64,000 nt of DNA from Thalassospira indica (GTDB taxonomy: Bacteria > Pseudomonadota > Alphaproteobacteria > Rhodospirillales > Thalassospiraceae). Under the pieces are notes generated by a model. That model did not search any database, was not told where the DNA came from, and saw nothing but the letters and a program-made list of their open reading frames with translations. The number at the start of each line of letters is the position of its first letter. Position 1 is the stretch's first letter. Where the stretch lies: assembly GCF_003403095.1 (NCBI RefSeq), contig NZ_CP031555.1, positions 3,350,001-3,414,000 of the forward strand. The letters are read 5' to 3'. The position numbers were made by a program, and so were the translations under genes. Positions 55,158 through 64,000 of this stretch are shown in pieces.

Positions 55158-56396
55158 ATGCTTGGCCAACTGATCTATGACCGCCTTGAAGACGCCGCCA
55201 CTCACAGCCTGCCCGGCCCGGGTGTTACCCGCCTGTTTTTGAGTGATGAACACCGCGCGGTCACCCCGCTGATCCGCGACTGGATGACCAAGGCCGGACT
55301 CACAAGTGAAATTGATGCGGCTGGCAATATTGTCGGACGCGACCAAAAGGCACTGGATGGTGCGCCTACCCTGATCATGGGATCCCATCAGGACACTGTT
55401 GTTTCAGGCGGGAAATATGACGGAATGCTGGGCGTTGCCCTGTCAATTGCGGTGATCGAACAACTCAATAAATCAGGGATCGACTTGCCCTTCGGCATCG
55501 AAATCGTTGCCTTTGGCGATGAAGAAGGTACGCGCTTTCAATCAACACTCGTCGGTTCTCGGGCGCTGGCGGGCAAACATGACCCGAAATCGCTGGAGGC
55601 CACCGATGATAAAGGCATATCTGTTGCAGATGCCTTGCGCGCATTTGGTTGTAGGCCCGAAGATATCGCAGGCCTCAAACGTGACAAGGCCAATGTACTG
55701 GGCTTTATCGAAACCCATATTGAACAGGGTCCGGTTCTTGAAAAGCGTGATCTGCCCGTTGGCGTTGTTACCGCACTGACCGGCATTGAACGCCACCGCA
55801 TCCGTATTCAGGGCAAGGCCAGCCATGCGGGAACAACCCCGATGAATGACCGACACGATGCGTTGGTGGCCGCCGCCGATGTCATCCATCAGGTTGAGGG
55901 CATCTGTTCGATGACCGATGGCATGGTTGGTGTCGTTGGCAAGATCGAAGTCAGTCCGAATGCCGTCAATGTCATTCCCGATCATGTCGATCTGACCATC
56001 GAACTGCGCGCACCCGAGCGGATTGTTCGGGTCAATGGTCGCGGTCAGATCCTTTCAGCACTGCCCAATATCGCGACCAATCGCCGTGTGGAAATATCGG
56101 CCGACCTGACCTATGAGGCCGAAGGCGTGCCGTGCGCCAACTGGATCATGGATGGGCTGGGTCAGGCAATTGGTGAACAGGGCATAGAACCCTTTCGGCT
56201 GTTTAGCGGCGCAGGCCATGACGGGCTTGCCATGCATGATCTGTGTGACATCGGCATGTTATTTGTGCGGTGTCGCGACGGGCTAAGCCACCATCCCGAC
56301 GAAGCCGTCACGCCAGAGGATATCGATGTTGCCGCCCGTGTATTGATCGACTTCCTGCAAATGGTCGGTCCCATAAAGGGAATTTCTGGCACATAA
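55158..56396 (+). CDS. hydantoinase/carbamoylase-family amidohydrolase (M20-type)
   Basis: A 412-residue paralogue of the 41738-43009 protein. Metal ligands in GSHQDTVVSGGKYDGMLGV, GDEEGTRFQST and RDGLSHHPDE; the dimerisation-lid segment IRIQGKASHAGTTPMNDRHDA is typical. Likely hydrolyses an N-carbamoyl- or N-acyl-amino acid. Cotranscribed with DUF1028. Substrate not determined. Confidence 0.9.
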   Translation: MLGQLIYDRLEDAATHSLPGPGVTRLFLSDEHRAVTPLIRDWMTKAGLTSEIDAAGNIVGRDQKALDGAPTLIMGSHQDTVVSGGKYDGMLGVALSIAVIEQLNKSGIDLPFGIEIVAFGDEEGTRFQSTLVGSRALAGKHDPKSLEATDDKGISVADALRAFGCRPEDIAGLKRDKANVLGFIETHIEQGPVLEKRDLPVGVVTALTGIERHRIRIQGKASHAGTTPMNDRHDALVAAADVIHQVEGICSMTDGMVGVVGKIEVSPNAVNVIPDHVDLTIELRAPERIVRVNGRGQILSALPNIATNRRVEISADLTYEAEGVPCANWIMDGLGQAIGEQGIEPFRLFSGAGHDGLAMHDLCDIGMLFVRCRDGLSHHPDEAVTPEDIDVAARVLIDFLQMVGPIKGISGT

Positions 56397-56735
56397 ACGG
56401 CCTGACCGGGCCGGTCGTACGCACTTTTTTTAAGCGTTCTTGCAAAACATTCCCACGCGCGCCGAAAAATTCGGCGCGTTTTATTTTGTTTGGCCGTCAA
56501 ATAGCACGCCAAAACAGAACATCTTATTTTTATATCTCAACTTTTTGGCGAATTCATTTCAGTTTTATGTATCATTCCCCCATGTCGTTTCACTTGGCGC
56601 TGGAAATGAAATTCGGGGGAACCGTCGTGTGCTGGTGTCAGGGACAAAGACGGCATGGTACAGGCCGACACCTGTATTGCGAGAGGAAGTGGGAGAGTCT
56701 TATCCGACATTTCAGTCTCTGATCAGGAGAAGCAC
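56397..56735. other. intergenic region before uspA
   Basis: A 339-bp gap with one strong terminator near its left end, then AT-rich sequence (56500-56585) that likely contains the uspA promoter. No further gene recognised. Confidence 0.55.
56458..56487 (+). terminator. rho-independent terminator
   Basis: CGCGCCGAA/TTCGGCGCG with an AAA loop followed by TTTTATTTTG. It closes the DUF1028-amidohydrolase unit. Confidence 0.92.
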
Positions 56736-57170
56736 ATGACCGATCAGCCAATTCTTGTGGGCTATGACGGAACAGATGCCGCACAGCGCGCCGTGGAATT
56801 CGCGGGCAAACGCGCAACAGCCGAAGGCTGTGCCATTCATCTGGTTTACGTTCTTGAATGGTCCCCCTACAGCTTCCTGTCGACACAGGAACTCGAAGAA
56901 CGCCATCAACGGCGAACAGAAGAACTGTCGCGGGCGGAGGAAACTCTCAAGCCCGCGTTGGACGCGCTTAACAAACTTAAAATACCGGTAACTTCGGAAG
57001 TCCGTTACGGCCATTCCGGCGAATTGATCTGCAAGATCGCCGAAGACAAAGGCGCCTGTCAGATCATCGTCGGCAGGAAGGGTGGATCGACTTTGGGGGC
57101 ACGGCTGCTGGGCAGTTTGCCGCTGACCCTGGTTCAGGCATCGCCTGTTCCGGTCACTGTCGTTCCGTAA
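56736..57170 (+). CDS. UspA-family universal stress protein
   Basis: A 144-residue single Usp domain: [22 protein letters not shown] at the N-terminus and [35 protein letters not shown] at the C-terminus, which contains the ATP-binding G-x2-G-x9-G(S/T) type pattern. GGAG lies about 8 bases before the ATG. It is followed 31 bp later by an alanine/sodium symporter gene, possibly in one transcript; UspA proteins often pair with transporters. Specific role unknown. Confidence 0.88.
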   Translation: MTDQPILVGYDGTDAAQRAVEFAGKRATAEGCAIHLVYVLEWSPYSFLSTQELEERHQRRTEELSRAEETLKPALDALNKLKIPVTSEVRYGHSGELICKIAEDKGACQIIVGRKGGSTLGARLLGSLPLTLVQASPVPVTVVP

Positions 57171-57201
57171 GGCAATCACGAAGTTAAACCGGAGAACCAT
57201 C

Positions 57202-58722
57202 ATGTTCTGGAAAAAGACAGCAGCGGCCAGCGCCGTTGCAATGATGTCGGCCACCCTGCCGCAAATCGCACTTGCGCAGGAAGTCGGCCTTGATGAAAGA
57301 ATTAATCAGGCAATCTCACCGATTTCAAATGTGATTGCCGGCACCATGTTCTATTCCGTGCCGATTGCCGGCACGGAATTTCCCCTTATTGTCGGCTGGC
57401 TTGTTGTTGCCGCCACCATTTTCACGCTTTATTTCGGCTTTGTTCAGTTCCGTCGATTTGGCCATGCCATAGCACTGGTCAAGGGCGACTATTCCCACCC
57501 CGAAGATGCCGGTGAAGTTTCGCACTTCCAGGCCCTTGCCACCGCCCTTTCGGGCACGGTCGGGCTTGGCAATATTGCCGGTGTCGCCGTTGCCGTTTCC
57601 ATCGGCGGGCCGGGGGCAACATTCTGGATGATCCTGGCCGGACTTTTGGGCATGGCATCGAAATTCACCGAATGTACGCTGGGCGTTAAATACCGTAACG
57701 AATATGAAGACGGCCGCGTTTCTGGTGGCCCGATGTATTACCTGTCCAAGGGCATGGCTGAAAAAGGCAAACCCGGATTGGGCAAGGTCTTGGCTATCGT
57801 CTTTTCGATCTGCTGTATTGGTGGCGCTGTTGGCGGCGGCAATATGTTTCAGGCCAATCAGGCCTTCCAGCAGGTGGTCAATGTCACCGGCGGTGAAAAC
57901 AGCTTTTTGGCCGGATCGGGCTGGCTGTTTGGCTTGATCATGGCAATCATTGTTGGCGTTGTGATCATTGGCGGCATCAAATCCATCGCCAAGGTGACCG
58001 AAAAGATCGTCCCGCTTATGGCGGTGATTTACGTCACCGCCGGCATGATCATTATCTTGTCCAACATCACCATGGTTGGTGATGCCTTTGCCCAGATCTT
58101 TGTCGGTGCCTTTACCGGTGCCGGTGTTGCCGGTGGTGTGATCGGTGCGCTGATCCAGGGCTTCAAACGTGCAGCGTTTTCGAACGAGGCGGGTATTGGC
58201 TCAGCCGCCATCGCCCACGCAGCCGTCCGCACCAAGGAACCGGTCACAGAGGGCTATGTTGCCCTTCTTGAACCGTTCATTGATACGGTGGTGATCTGCA
58301 CCATGACAGCCCTTGTGATCACGATTAGTGGCGAGTTGAATTCCGGCCTGACCGGGGTTGAGCTGACCTCGGCCGCGTTTGCATCGGCCTTTACGTGGTT
58401 CCCGCTGATCCTTGCACTGGCTGTTGTGCTGTTTGCCTTTTCGACCATGCTGTCATGGTCCTATTACGGGCTGAAAAGCTGGACCTATCTGGTCGGTGAA
58501 GGCAAAGGCAAGGAGATCATTTTCAAGCTGTTCTTCTGCCTGTGCGTGATCGTCGGCGCATCCATGAGCCTCGGTCCCGTGATTGATTTCTCGGACTCCA
58601 TGATCTTTGCCATGGCAATCCCCAACATTATCGGCCTTTATTTCCTGATGCCGGTGGTGCGCGGGGAGATCAAGCAATACTGGGCCAAAATCGAAAGCGG
58701 CGAGATCAAAAAGGTCAAGTAA
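57202..58722 (+). CDS. sodium:alanine symporter (AGCS family)
   Basis: A 506-residue secondary transporter with about ten or eleven membrane segments. AGCS hallmarks: [27 protein letters not shown], then [11 protein letters not shown] and [23 protein letters not shown], and the C-terminal [15 protein letters not shown]. Imports alanine or glycine with sodium. The extra hydrophobic N-terminal stretch ends in ALAQ and may be a signal sequence. It closes with its own terminator. Confidence 0.93.
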   Translation: MFWKKTAAASAVAMMSATLPQIALAQEVGLDERINQAISPISNVIAGTMFYSVPIAGTEFPLIVGWLVVAATIFTLYFGFVQFRRFGHAIALVKGDYSHPEDAGEVSHFQALATALSGTVGLGNIAGVAVAVSIGGPGATFWMILAGLLGMASKFTECTLGVKYRNEYEDGRVSGGPMYYLSKGMAEKGKPGLGKVLAIVFSICCIGGAVGGGNMFQANQAFQQVVNVTGGENSFLAGSGWLFGLIMAIIVGVVIIGGIKSIAKVTEKIVPLMAVIYVTAGMIIILSNITMVGDAFAQIFVGAFTGAGVAGGVIGALIQGFKRAAFSNEAGIGSAAIAHAAVRTKEPVTEGYVALLEPFIDTVVICTMTALVITISGELNSGLTGVELTSAAFASAFTWFPLILALAVVLFAFSTMLSWSYYGLKSWTYLVGEGKGKEIIFKLFFCLCVIVGASMSLGPVIDFSDSMIFAMAIPNIIGLYFLMPVVRGEIKQYWAKIESGEIKKVK

Positions 58723-58742
58723 GCCAAAACTTTGAAACGATT

Positions 58743-58777
58743 CCAAACACCCCTGCCCCTTGGCGGGGGTGTTTTGG
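58743..58777 (+). terminator. rho-independent terminator
   Basis: CCAAACACCCCTGCC paired with GGCGGGGGTGTTTTGG around a CCTT loop, with G-T and one bulge; T-rich arm follows the GC core. It lies 20 bp after the symporter stop. Confidence 0.75.
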
Positions 58778-58934
58778 TTGGCGCCCTGCAAGTCCGGCAT
58801 GGCAGCTCATCACGGCCATAGCTATGCAAGGCCTGCGAAATATGCGATTTTAATCGGCACAGGCAGCAGGCTGTGTTAGAAGCCGCGCCAGAGAGATTTC
58901 CCGCAGACGACCAAATAGAAAAGACCCGCAAGTG

Positions 58935-60581
58935 ATGAGTAATCAATCGCGCCGTTCCGAATTGCTGATGCCCGCAGGCTCGCTCGAAAAGCTGAAAGTT
59001 GCTGTGCTCTATGGCGCAGACGCCGTTTACATGGGCACGCCGGACCTGTCGCTGCGTGTTAAAAGCCAGATGTCACTCGATGACGTGGTCGAGGGCATCG
59101 ATTTTGCCCACAGCCACGGTGTGCGTGTTTACCTCACACTGAACCTGTTTTCGCATAACAAGGACATCGACAAGCTGCCGGAATATGTCGATACCGTGCG
59201 CAAGGTTCGCCCGGATGGCCTGATCGTGGCCGATCCAGGTGTTTTCATGTTTGTCCGCGAACATGCGCCGGAACTTGATTTGCATGTCTCGACACAGGCA
59301 AACGTATGTTCCTGGCAGAGTGCCAAATTCTGGCAAAGCATCGGTGCCAAGCTGGTCGTTCTGGGGCGCGAGGTTTCCTATGAGGAACTGACCGAAATCC
59401 GCGAAAAATGCCAGGACATTAAGATTGAGGCCTTTGTGCATGGTTCGATGTGCATGACCTATTCCGGTCGTTGCCTGCTGTCAAACTTCATGGCCGAACG
59501 AGGTGCCAACCAGGGCGCCTGTGCCAACAGCTGCCGCTGGAAATACAAAGTCCACATGAAGCTTAAGGACGGCACGGTCAAGGAACTCAAACTGACCGAG
59601 GAAAACTTGGAAATGTTTGACTTCTTCCTTGAAGAAGACATGCGTCCGGGCGAGCTGATGGAAATTCAGGAGGACGAGCGCGGGTCATACATCCTGAATT
59701 CACGTGATCTTTGCATCATGCCGAAACTTGAGGATTACCTCAAAATCGGTGTCGACAGCCTCAAGGTCGAAGGCCGTGGCAAAAGCCCGTATTACGCCGG
59801 TCTCGTTGCTCGTGCGTACCGCATGGCGATTGATGACTGGTATGAAGACCCGGAAAACTGGTCGGCCGAAGAATATATGAAGGAACTGGCAACCATCCCG
59901 AACCGGGGTTACACGCTGGCCTTCCATGACGGGCGCCTGACCAATTACGCACACGGCTATGACAGCAACACCAACGTGTCGGACTGGGAATATGCCGGTC
60001 AGATCGTCGAGGTCGAAGACGACGCCTTTATCATGTCGGTCAAGAACCGCATGCTGCCGGGCGATGTGATCGAAATCGTCCCGCCGCGTTCGCGCCAGAC
60101 GATTTTCATCCGCATGTATGAATTCATCGATGCCAAAACCGGCAAGGTTGGCGAAGCGGTACACGCCAACACCCAGCCGTTTATTCGATTGCCGTTCAGC
60201 TTGTTTGAACAGGAAGACCCGGAATTCCTGCGTCGTGAAATCCTGCCGATGACCATCGTGCGCAAGGAAAAGGCGCTTTCCGAAGACGAATGGCAGCGCC
60301 TGAAACTTGATCAGGAAGGCCATAAGATCGAGATGGGCAAAGGCAACGAAGATCGCTATGACGCGAAACGCGAAGCGCTTCAGACCGCCCTTGATGATCG
60401 CCAGAAAGAACGTTCTTTCCGCACACCACGTGTTGGCACCAAGGGGTGCTGTGGCCGTGGCTGTAATGGTTGCCTGATCTTCTGGCACGATGAAAGCTAC
60501 GCCAAGGCGCGCGAAATTCTTGCCAAACGCAAACAGGGCGAGATGCTGGAAAAAGACGGCAAGACGATTGCTGCGGAATAA
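58935..60581 (+). CDS. peptidase U32 family protein (TrhP/RlhA-like)
   Basis: A 548-residue U32 protein. The N-terminal barrel has LLMPAGSLEKLKVAVLYGADAVYMG and HVSTQANVCSWQSAKFW, with the family signature FVHGSMCMTYSGRCLLSNF then GACANSCRWKY, four conserved cysteines that in U32 proteins bind an Fe-S cluster or serve as RNA-modifying enzyme determinants. The C-terminal end carries an extra Cys cluster, GCCGRGCNGC (about residues 504-513). Members of this length hydroxylate tRNA or rRNA; substrate here is inferred. ATG at 58935 is preferred; GTG at 58932 is an alternative. No good ribosome site. Confidence 0.85.
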   Translation: MSNQSRRSELLMPAGSLEKLKVAVLYGADAVYMGTPDLSLRVKSQMSLDDVVEGIDFAHSHGVRVYLTLNLFSHNKDIDKLPEYVDTVRKVRPDGLIVADPGVFMFVREHAPELDLHVSTQANVCSWQSAKFWQSIGAKLVVLGREVSYEELTEIREKCQDIKIEAFVHGSMCMTYSGRCLLSNFMAERGANQGACANSCRWKYKVHMKLKDGTVKELKLTEENLEMFDFFLEEDMRPGELMEIQEDERGSYILNSRDLCIMPKLEDYLKIGVDSLKVEGRGKSPYYAGLVARAYRMAIDDWYEDPENWSAEEYMKELATIPNRGYTLAFHDGRLTNYAHGYDSNTNVSDWEYAGQIVEVEDDAFIMSVKNRMLPGDVIEIVPPRSRQTIFIRMYEFIDAKTGKVGEAVHANTQPFIRLPFSLFEQEDPEFLRREILPMTIVRKEKALSEDEWQRLKLDQEGHKIEMGKGNEDRYDAKREALQTALDDRQKERSFRTPRVGTKGCCGRGCNGCLIFWHDESYAKAREILAKRKQGEMLEKDGKTIAAE

Positions 60582-60603
60582 GCAGCCCGTCCATTACAAA
60601 TAC

Positions 60604-60641
60604 AAAAACGGCAGCATTCGATTTCGATGCTGCCGTTTTTT
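60604..60641. terminator. bidirectional rho-independent terminator
   Basis: AAAAACGGCAGCAT/ATGCTGCCGTTTTT with a small loop that also pairs partly. It lies between the U32 and DedA genes. Confidence 0.92.
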
Positions 60642-60647
60642 ATTGGA

Positions 60648-61241
60648 TTATTTGATGGCGCGTTCGGCCTGTTGCTCCAGCCGGTCAATCCGGCGGAGCG
60701 CAAACCAGCCCAGCACAAGAAACACAATCAGCAAGATCGGGCTTAGCATCGCAAGGTTTTGTTCAACCAGTTCGGACATCCCGGCCCCCAGACTATGGCC
60801 AAGCCCATAGTAAAGCCCGACCCAAAGCAGGACTGACGCGATGCTAAGCGGCAGGAAGCGGATAAATGACATCGAACTCATGCCAACCGGGAACACCCCA
60901 AACGATCGCACCCCATGCGGATAGCGGCACAGCAGGATATAGGCGACACCGTAATGCTCAAACAATCGCAGGGTCTTGCTCATCCAGTCTGACAGGGATT
61001 TGGGCAGCTTGCGGACAATCGCATCGCCGTATTTGCGCGCAAGGCCAAAGCGCAGCACATCGCCGACAAGACCGCCGGCGATCATTGATGTAACCGCCGG
61101 TACAATCATCAGGCTTTCGGCCGCCACCAGCATGCCGGCAAATACCGGCAGGATGCTGGATTTGCTGACGCAATAGGTGAAGATCAGGATATAGACCAGA
61201 TCCTGATGATCCTGAATCCACAGATTAATCGTCTCAAACAC
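60648..61241 (-). CDS. DedA-family membrane protein
   Basis: A 197-residue membrane protein with about five segments. The DedA/VTT signature is seen in GGLVGDVLRFGLARKYGDAIVRKLP and CRYPHGVRSFGVFPVGMSSMSFIRFLPLS, where the conserved Arg of the (F/Y)xRhxP-type region lies. DedA proteins are linked to lipid scrambling and membrane homeostasis. Single gene. Confidence 0.88.
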   Translation of the reverse strand: MFETINLWIQDHQDLVYILIFTYCVSKSSILPVFAGMLVAAESLMIVPAVTSMIAGGLVGDVLRFGLARKYGDAIVRKLPKSLSDWMSKTLRLFEHYGVAYILLCRYPHGVRSFGVFPVGMSSMSFIRFLPLSIASVLLWVGLYYGLGHSLGAGMSELVEQNLAMLSPILLIVFLVLGWFALRRIDRLEQQAERAIK

Positions 61242-61331
61242 GGCACGTCCGCCTGCACTTATTGGATGGTGGTTCGCCTTCTAGGCCAAACCGGACACAC
61301 TTGAAAGTGTGCCCGATCACAGTTGCGTTGA

Positions 61332-61745
61332 TTACGCCAGTTCAAACCGGATCGACTGCGCGCCTTCCCACAACGTCATCTTGCCAAGCTTTTCAAGGTC
61401 TTCGAGATTGCTGGTGATGGTGATGAAATGGTTGCCGGCAAGCTGGCCGACCTTGGAGGCGAAATGCACCCCGCCATAGGCCAGCAGGATTTCGGTTTCG
61501 CTGATCCCGCCGGGATAGAGGATGATCTGGCCCGGGGCCGGGAAGCTGGTGTGGTTTTCATAATCAACACCGAACTGATAATCGCCGAGTGGCATCCAAA
61601 CACCCTCGCCGCTCCAGCGGACATGCACCGCCTTGCTTTCAAACGGCATGCGATCGAGGAACGCCTTGCAGGTATGCGGCGCCTTTTCGATTTCGAGCAC
61701 CGCATCAAAGGTGAAGGGACCAGCGGTAATTTTGATATTGGACAT
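61332..61745 (-). CDS. DUF3830 cyclophilin-like protein
   Basis: A 137-residue protein whose length and strands (FTFDAVLEIEKAPHTCKAFLDRMPFES, then VHVRWSGEGVWMPLG) match the DUF3830 cyclophilin-like barrel. Enzymatic activity is unknown. The start at 61745 follows the permease stop by 8 bases, so the two genes are cotranscribed. The association suggests a role connected with the permease substrate. Confidence 0.75.
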   Translation of the reverse strand: MSNIKITAGPFTFDAVLEIEKAPHTCKAFLDRMPFESKAVHVRWSGEGVWMPLGDYQFGVDYENHTSFPAPGQIILYPGGISETEILLAYGGVHFASKVGQLAGNHFITITSNLEDLEKLGKMTLWEGAQSIRFELA

Positions 61746-61753
61746 GATGTTTC

Positions 61754-62992
61754 CTATGAAATCAGGATGACCCACCCCAGCGACAGCGCCAGACTGATCA
61801 ATGTAACGGGCACGCCAAGGCGCGCATAATCGATAAATGAAATCACCGTTCCGGCCTTTGCGGCCTGTTCAACGGCAATGATATTGGCAACCGAGCCAAC
61901 AATCAGGAAGTTGCCCGACAATGTCGAAAAAATCGCCAGCGCGTGCAACATTTCCGTGCTCCATTCCGGACCGAGTGAGAGCAACATCATCACCAGCGGC
62001 ACATTGCCAATCGTATTTGACCCGGCCAGCGATACACCGGCCAGAACACCCGGATGATGGATTTGCAACGTGATCAGAACATCGCGAAACAGGCTGGCGA
62101 TCACGTCATTTTGCGCCATCGCGCCGGTGACGATAAACAACCCGCAAAACAGCGCCAGCAAATGCCAGTCAACCCGCCCCAGAACCTGATCGGTCGAGAG
62201 ACGACGGCTGAGCAGCAAGGCCCCCACCACCAGAAGCGACCAAAGCGCACGGTCTTCGACAAAGACAAAAATCGCGATCACGGCGATGGTCGCCAAAACC
62301 GCCTTGATCAGGATGGTTTTATCAAGCGGGCGAACCGGTTGATCAACTGATCGCGCATTTGCGTTTGCACCTGCCCCTGCAACACTTGTTTGCCCGCGCA
62401 TCATCGGGCTTCGCAAAATCACGACATAGACCACGCCAAGTGCCAGGAGTGCGGGCACTGCACAGGCCAGAACAAAGCCGATAAAATCAAGATTGCCAAA
62501 CTCTGCAATCATCAGGTTTTGCGGATTACCGATCAGGGTGGCTGCCGATCCGGCATTGGCCGCACACGCCACCGCAATCACATAGGGTTTGGGATCAAGC
62601 CCGCGCGCCATCACACCTGTGATCAAAACAGGCGTCACCGCCCAAACCACAACATCATTGGTCAGAAAGGCCGACAGCACCCCGCACATCACGATCACCC
62701 CGGCCAGTAGCCCACCCGGCCCGCATTTGAGCGCGGTGATCCGATGCCCGATCCAGTCAAAAAAGCCGCTTGCCGCATATTGTGATGATAACACCATCAA
62801 TGTCAGCAACACCGCAAGGGTGGCAAAATCAATCGAGGCCAGCGCGCCATCGCGGTCAACCGCCCCGCTGATCAGCAAGATCACCGCGCCGAACACGGCA
62901 ATGCCGGTGCGGTTGATCGCAAGCCACGGCCACCGCCCCAGCGCCATGCCGATATAGACCAGAACAAAAACAACGGCGATCAGCCAATTCAT
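61754..62992 (-). CDS. SLC13/ArsB-like anion permease
   Basis: A 412-residue permease with about eleven membrane segments. The repeat motif SAFLTNDVVVWAVTPVLI and GSAATLIGNPQNLMIAE (with the SNT-type loop) are typical of the ArsB/NhaD/CitMHS/DASS fold; the second repeat has SLAGSNTIGNVPLVMMLL. Substrate could be a dicarboxylate, citrate or arsenite; no ars genes nearby. Cotranscribed with DUF3830. Confidence 0.85.
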   Translation of the reverse strand: MNWLIAVVFVLVYIGMALGRWPWLAINRTGIAVFGAVILLISGAVDRDGALASIDFATLAVLLTLMVLSSQYAASGFFDWIGHRITALKCGPGGLLAGVIVMCGVLSAFLTNDVVVWAVTPVLITGVMARGLDPKPYVIAVACAANAGSAATLIGNPQNLMIAEFGNLDFIGFVLACAVPALLALGVVYVVILRSPMMRGQTSVAGAGANANARSVDQPVRPLDKTILIKAVLATIAVIAIFVFVEDRALWSLLVVGALLLSRRLSTDQVLGRVDWHLLALFCGLFIVTGAMAQNDVIASLFRDVLITLQIHHPGVLAGVSLAGSNTIGNVPLVMMLLSLGPEWSTEMLHALAIFSTLSGNFLIVGSVANIIAVEQAAKAGTVISFIDYARLGVPVTLISLALSLGWVILIS

Positions 62993-63583
62993 AAAATGCC
63001 CCCATGACCACGGCGACTGCCGGGTTTCGGATAATGGCTACAGCGCCGCCGGGAAACGGTCAATCGGCTTGATATTCACGTTCGGGTTATGCGCAAATTG
63101 CAATGCCCCATACCGAAATGCGCCAACTGAAATTCTTGCATAGCCTGAACGCGGCCATTTGAGCCATTTTGTGCGCCGCATCACGCGTTCTTCGACGATC
63201 CTGCGATTGTTTCATGACAAAACGGGTGAAAATTTCACTTGCGCGGAAAAAGCAACGGGCGTAAATGCGGACTTGCCCAAAGTCGCACGTGCCTGTGGTG
63301 GTCCTGCTTACTGGAACCCGTAGGACTTACTTAAAGCAACGACGGTGTAGGGCTTTTTTGGTCTCAGGTGGCGTCCAAATCCACCGACACTAAAGAGGCA
63401 CACCATCATTGCCCACGTGCGGAACGGGAACTCCCCATTCCATAGCGAGGCAGACTTAACTTCGCAGTTCCGGTTGGCCCCGGGGCTAAACAGCACGCAA
63501 GTAGTCCGCGTCATTGCGCCTCCACCGCGCACACGCATCAGGTACATGCACGCTGCCATATCGTGGAATGGGAGAACGCCCCA
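62993..63583 (+). promoter_or_regulatory. long leader of the ornithine decarboxylase gene, candidate speF-type RNA
   Basis: This 591-bp region has no convincing gene. From about 63240 it contains several pairings: a CGGAAC/GTTCCG stem (63420-63425 with 63467-63472), GCCCC/GGGGC near 63478, and TGGG/CCCA around the Shine-Dalgarno GGGAG (63570-63574). A structured RNA called speF is known upstream of this gene class in alphaproteobacteria. The identity is inferred from position only. A palindrome GTGAAAATTTCAC lies at 63226-63238. Confidence 0.45.
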
Positions 63584-64000
63584 ATGGCAACTCAGCGTAT
63601 TATTGATTTTCTCGCACAGAACCGCCCGGAAGGCCCGTGCCTTGTTGTTGACCTCGACGTTGTTCAGCGCAACTACGAGACCTTTACCCGTGCGCTTCCG
63701 AGCTCGCGCATTTTCTATGCCGTCAAAGCAAACCCGGCACCGGAAGTTCTGAGCCTGCTTGCCGATCTTGGCAGCAACTTTGACACCGCATCCGTCCCGG
63801 AAATTGAAATGGCGATGGCCGCTGGTGCAAGCCCTGACCGCATTTCGTTTGGTAACACCATCAAAAAAGAACGCGACATTGCGCGCGCTTTTGAACTCGG
63901 TGTGCGCCTCTATGCGGTTGATTGCGTCGAAGAAGTCGAAAAAATTGCCCGTGTCGCACCGGGTGCGCAGGTTTTCTGCCGCATTCTGACCGACGGCGTT
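63584..64000 (+). CDS. ornithine (or lysine) decarboxylase, fold III, N-terminal part
   Basis: The first 139 codons of a gene that runs off the window. It begins MATQRIIDFLAQNRPEGPCLV and has the PLP lysine in IFYAVKANPAPE, as in the eukaryote-type ODC/DAP-decarboxylase barrel; FDTASVPEIEMAMAAG and ISFGNTIKKERDI also match ornithine decarboxylase. It makes putrescine from ornithine. The start ATG has GGGAG 9 bases upstream. Lysine specificity cannot be ruled out. Confidence 0.88.
   Translation, partial: MATQRIIDFLAQNRPEGPCLVVDLDVVQRNYETFTRALPSSRIFYAVKANPAPEVLSLLADLGSNFDTASVPEIEMAMAAGASPDRISFGNTIKKERDIARAFELGVRLYAVDCVEEVEKIARVAPGAQVFCRILTDGV

Noticed and set aside
63568-63606. 12-codon upstream frame overlapping the ornithine decarboxylase start
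   Set aside because: It has no ribosome site of its own and may occur by chance, although the leader itself remains of interest.
1-64000. tRNA, rRNA, insertion sequences, CRISPR or phage genes
   Set aside because: I looked for these and saw none. A tRNA scan would be needed to exclude a small tRNA gene.

Overview
The window looks like chromosomal DNA of a marine alphaproteobacterium of the Rhodospirillales, most like Thalassospira. This is inferred from moderate-to-high GC, the rhizobial-type glycerol ABC transporter (GlpSTPQV with a DUF2160 protein), PreTA and RutR pyrimidine genes and dense catabolic transport operons; no rRNA or other marker gene is present to prove it. I saw no tRNA, rRNA, CRISPR array, insertion sequence or phage gene. 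About 51 genes are packed in short operons, and many are separated by clear rho-independent terminators.

Region by region. (1) 1-4.7 kb: hydroxyproline catabolism, with the tail of a trans-3-hydroxyproline dehydratase, a GntR regulator, 4-hydroxyproline 2-epimerase, an FAD D-hydroxyproline dehydrogenase and a DapA-type pyrroline-4-hydroxy-2-carboxylate deaminase. (2) 4.9-12 kb: a two-domain oxidoreductase, an AEC permease, glycerol kinase, an unknown protein and a succinate-semialdehyde dehydrogenase. (3) 12.3-18.9 kb: a Fur-box-preceded FecI/FecR/TonB-receptor siderophore locus with an MFS carrier and a lone binding protein. (4) 19.2-26.9 kb: glycerol-3-phosphate dehydrogenase plus the complete glycerol ABC importer. 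(5) 27-31.2 kb: Sel1-repeat protein, MobA, a small multidrug resistance exporter under a guanidine-II riboswitch, and a LysR/SDR/tautomerase group. (6) 31.3-45.7 kb: reductive pyrimidine degradation with PreT/PreA, dihydropyrimidinase, two unrelated candidate ureidopropionases, an omega-aminotransferase, an SsuABC/TauABC-like importer and a RutR regulator with recognisable operators. (7) 46.2-58.7 kb: a dipeptide importer with a fused permease-ATPase, GntR regulator, M42 peptidase, DUF1028 protein, carbamoylase-type amidohydrolase, UspA and an alanine/sodium symporter. (8) 58.9-64 kb: a U32 family protein, DedA, DUF3830, an SLC13/ArsB-type permease, and the start of ornithine decarboxylase behind a long leader.

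The theme is scavenging of nitrogenous and small organic compounds (hydroxyproline, glycerol, pyrimidines, peptides or carbamoyl-amino acids) with an iron-uptake locus placed between glpK and the rest of the glycerol genes. The strongest non-obvious signals are the two ACGR-loop hairpins ahead of the SMR exporter, the RutR-type palindromes, a pair of near-identical 16-bp palindromes 31 bp apart between dppA and the DUF1028 gene, and complementary motif losses in the two glycerol-importer ATPases.
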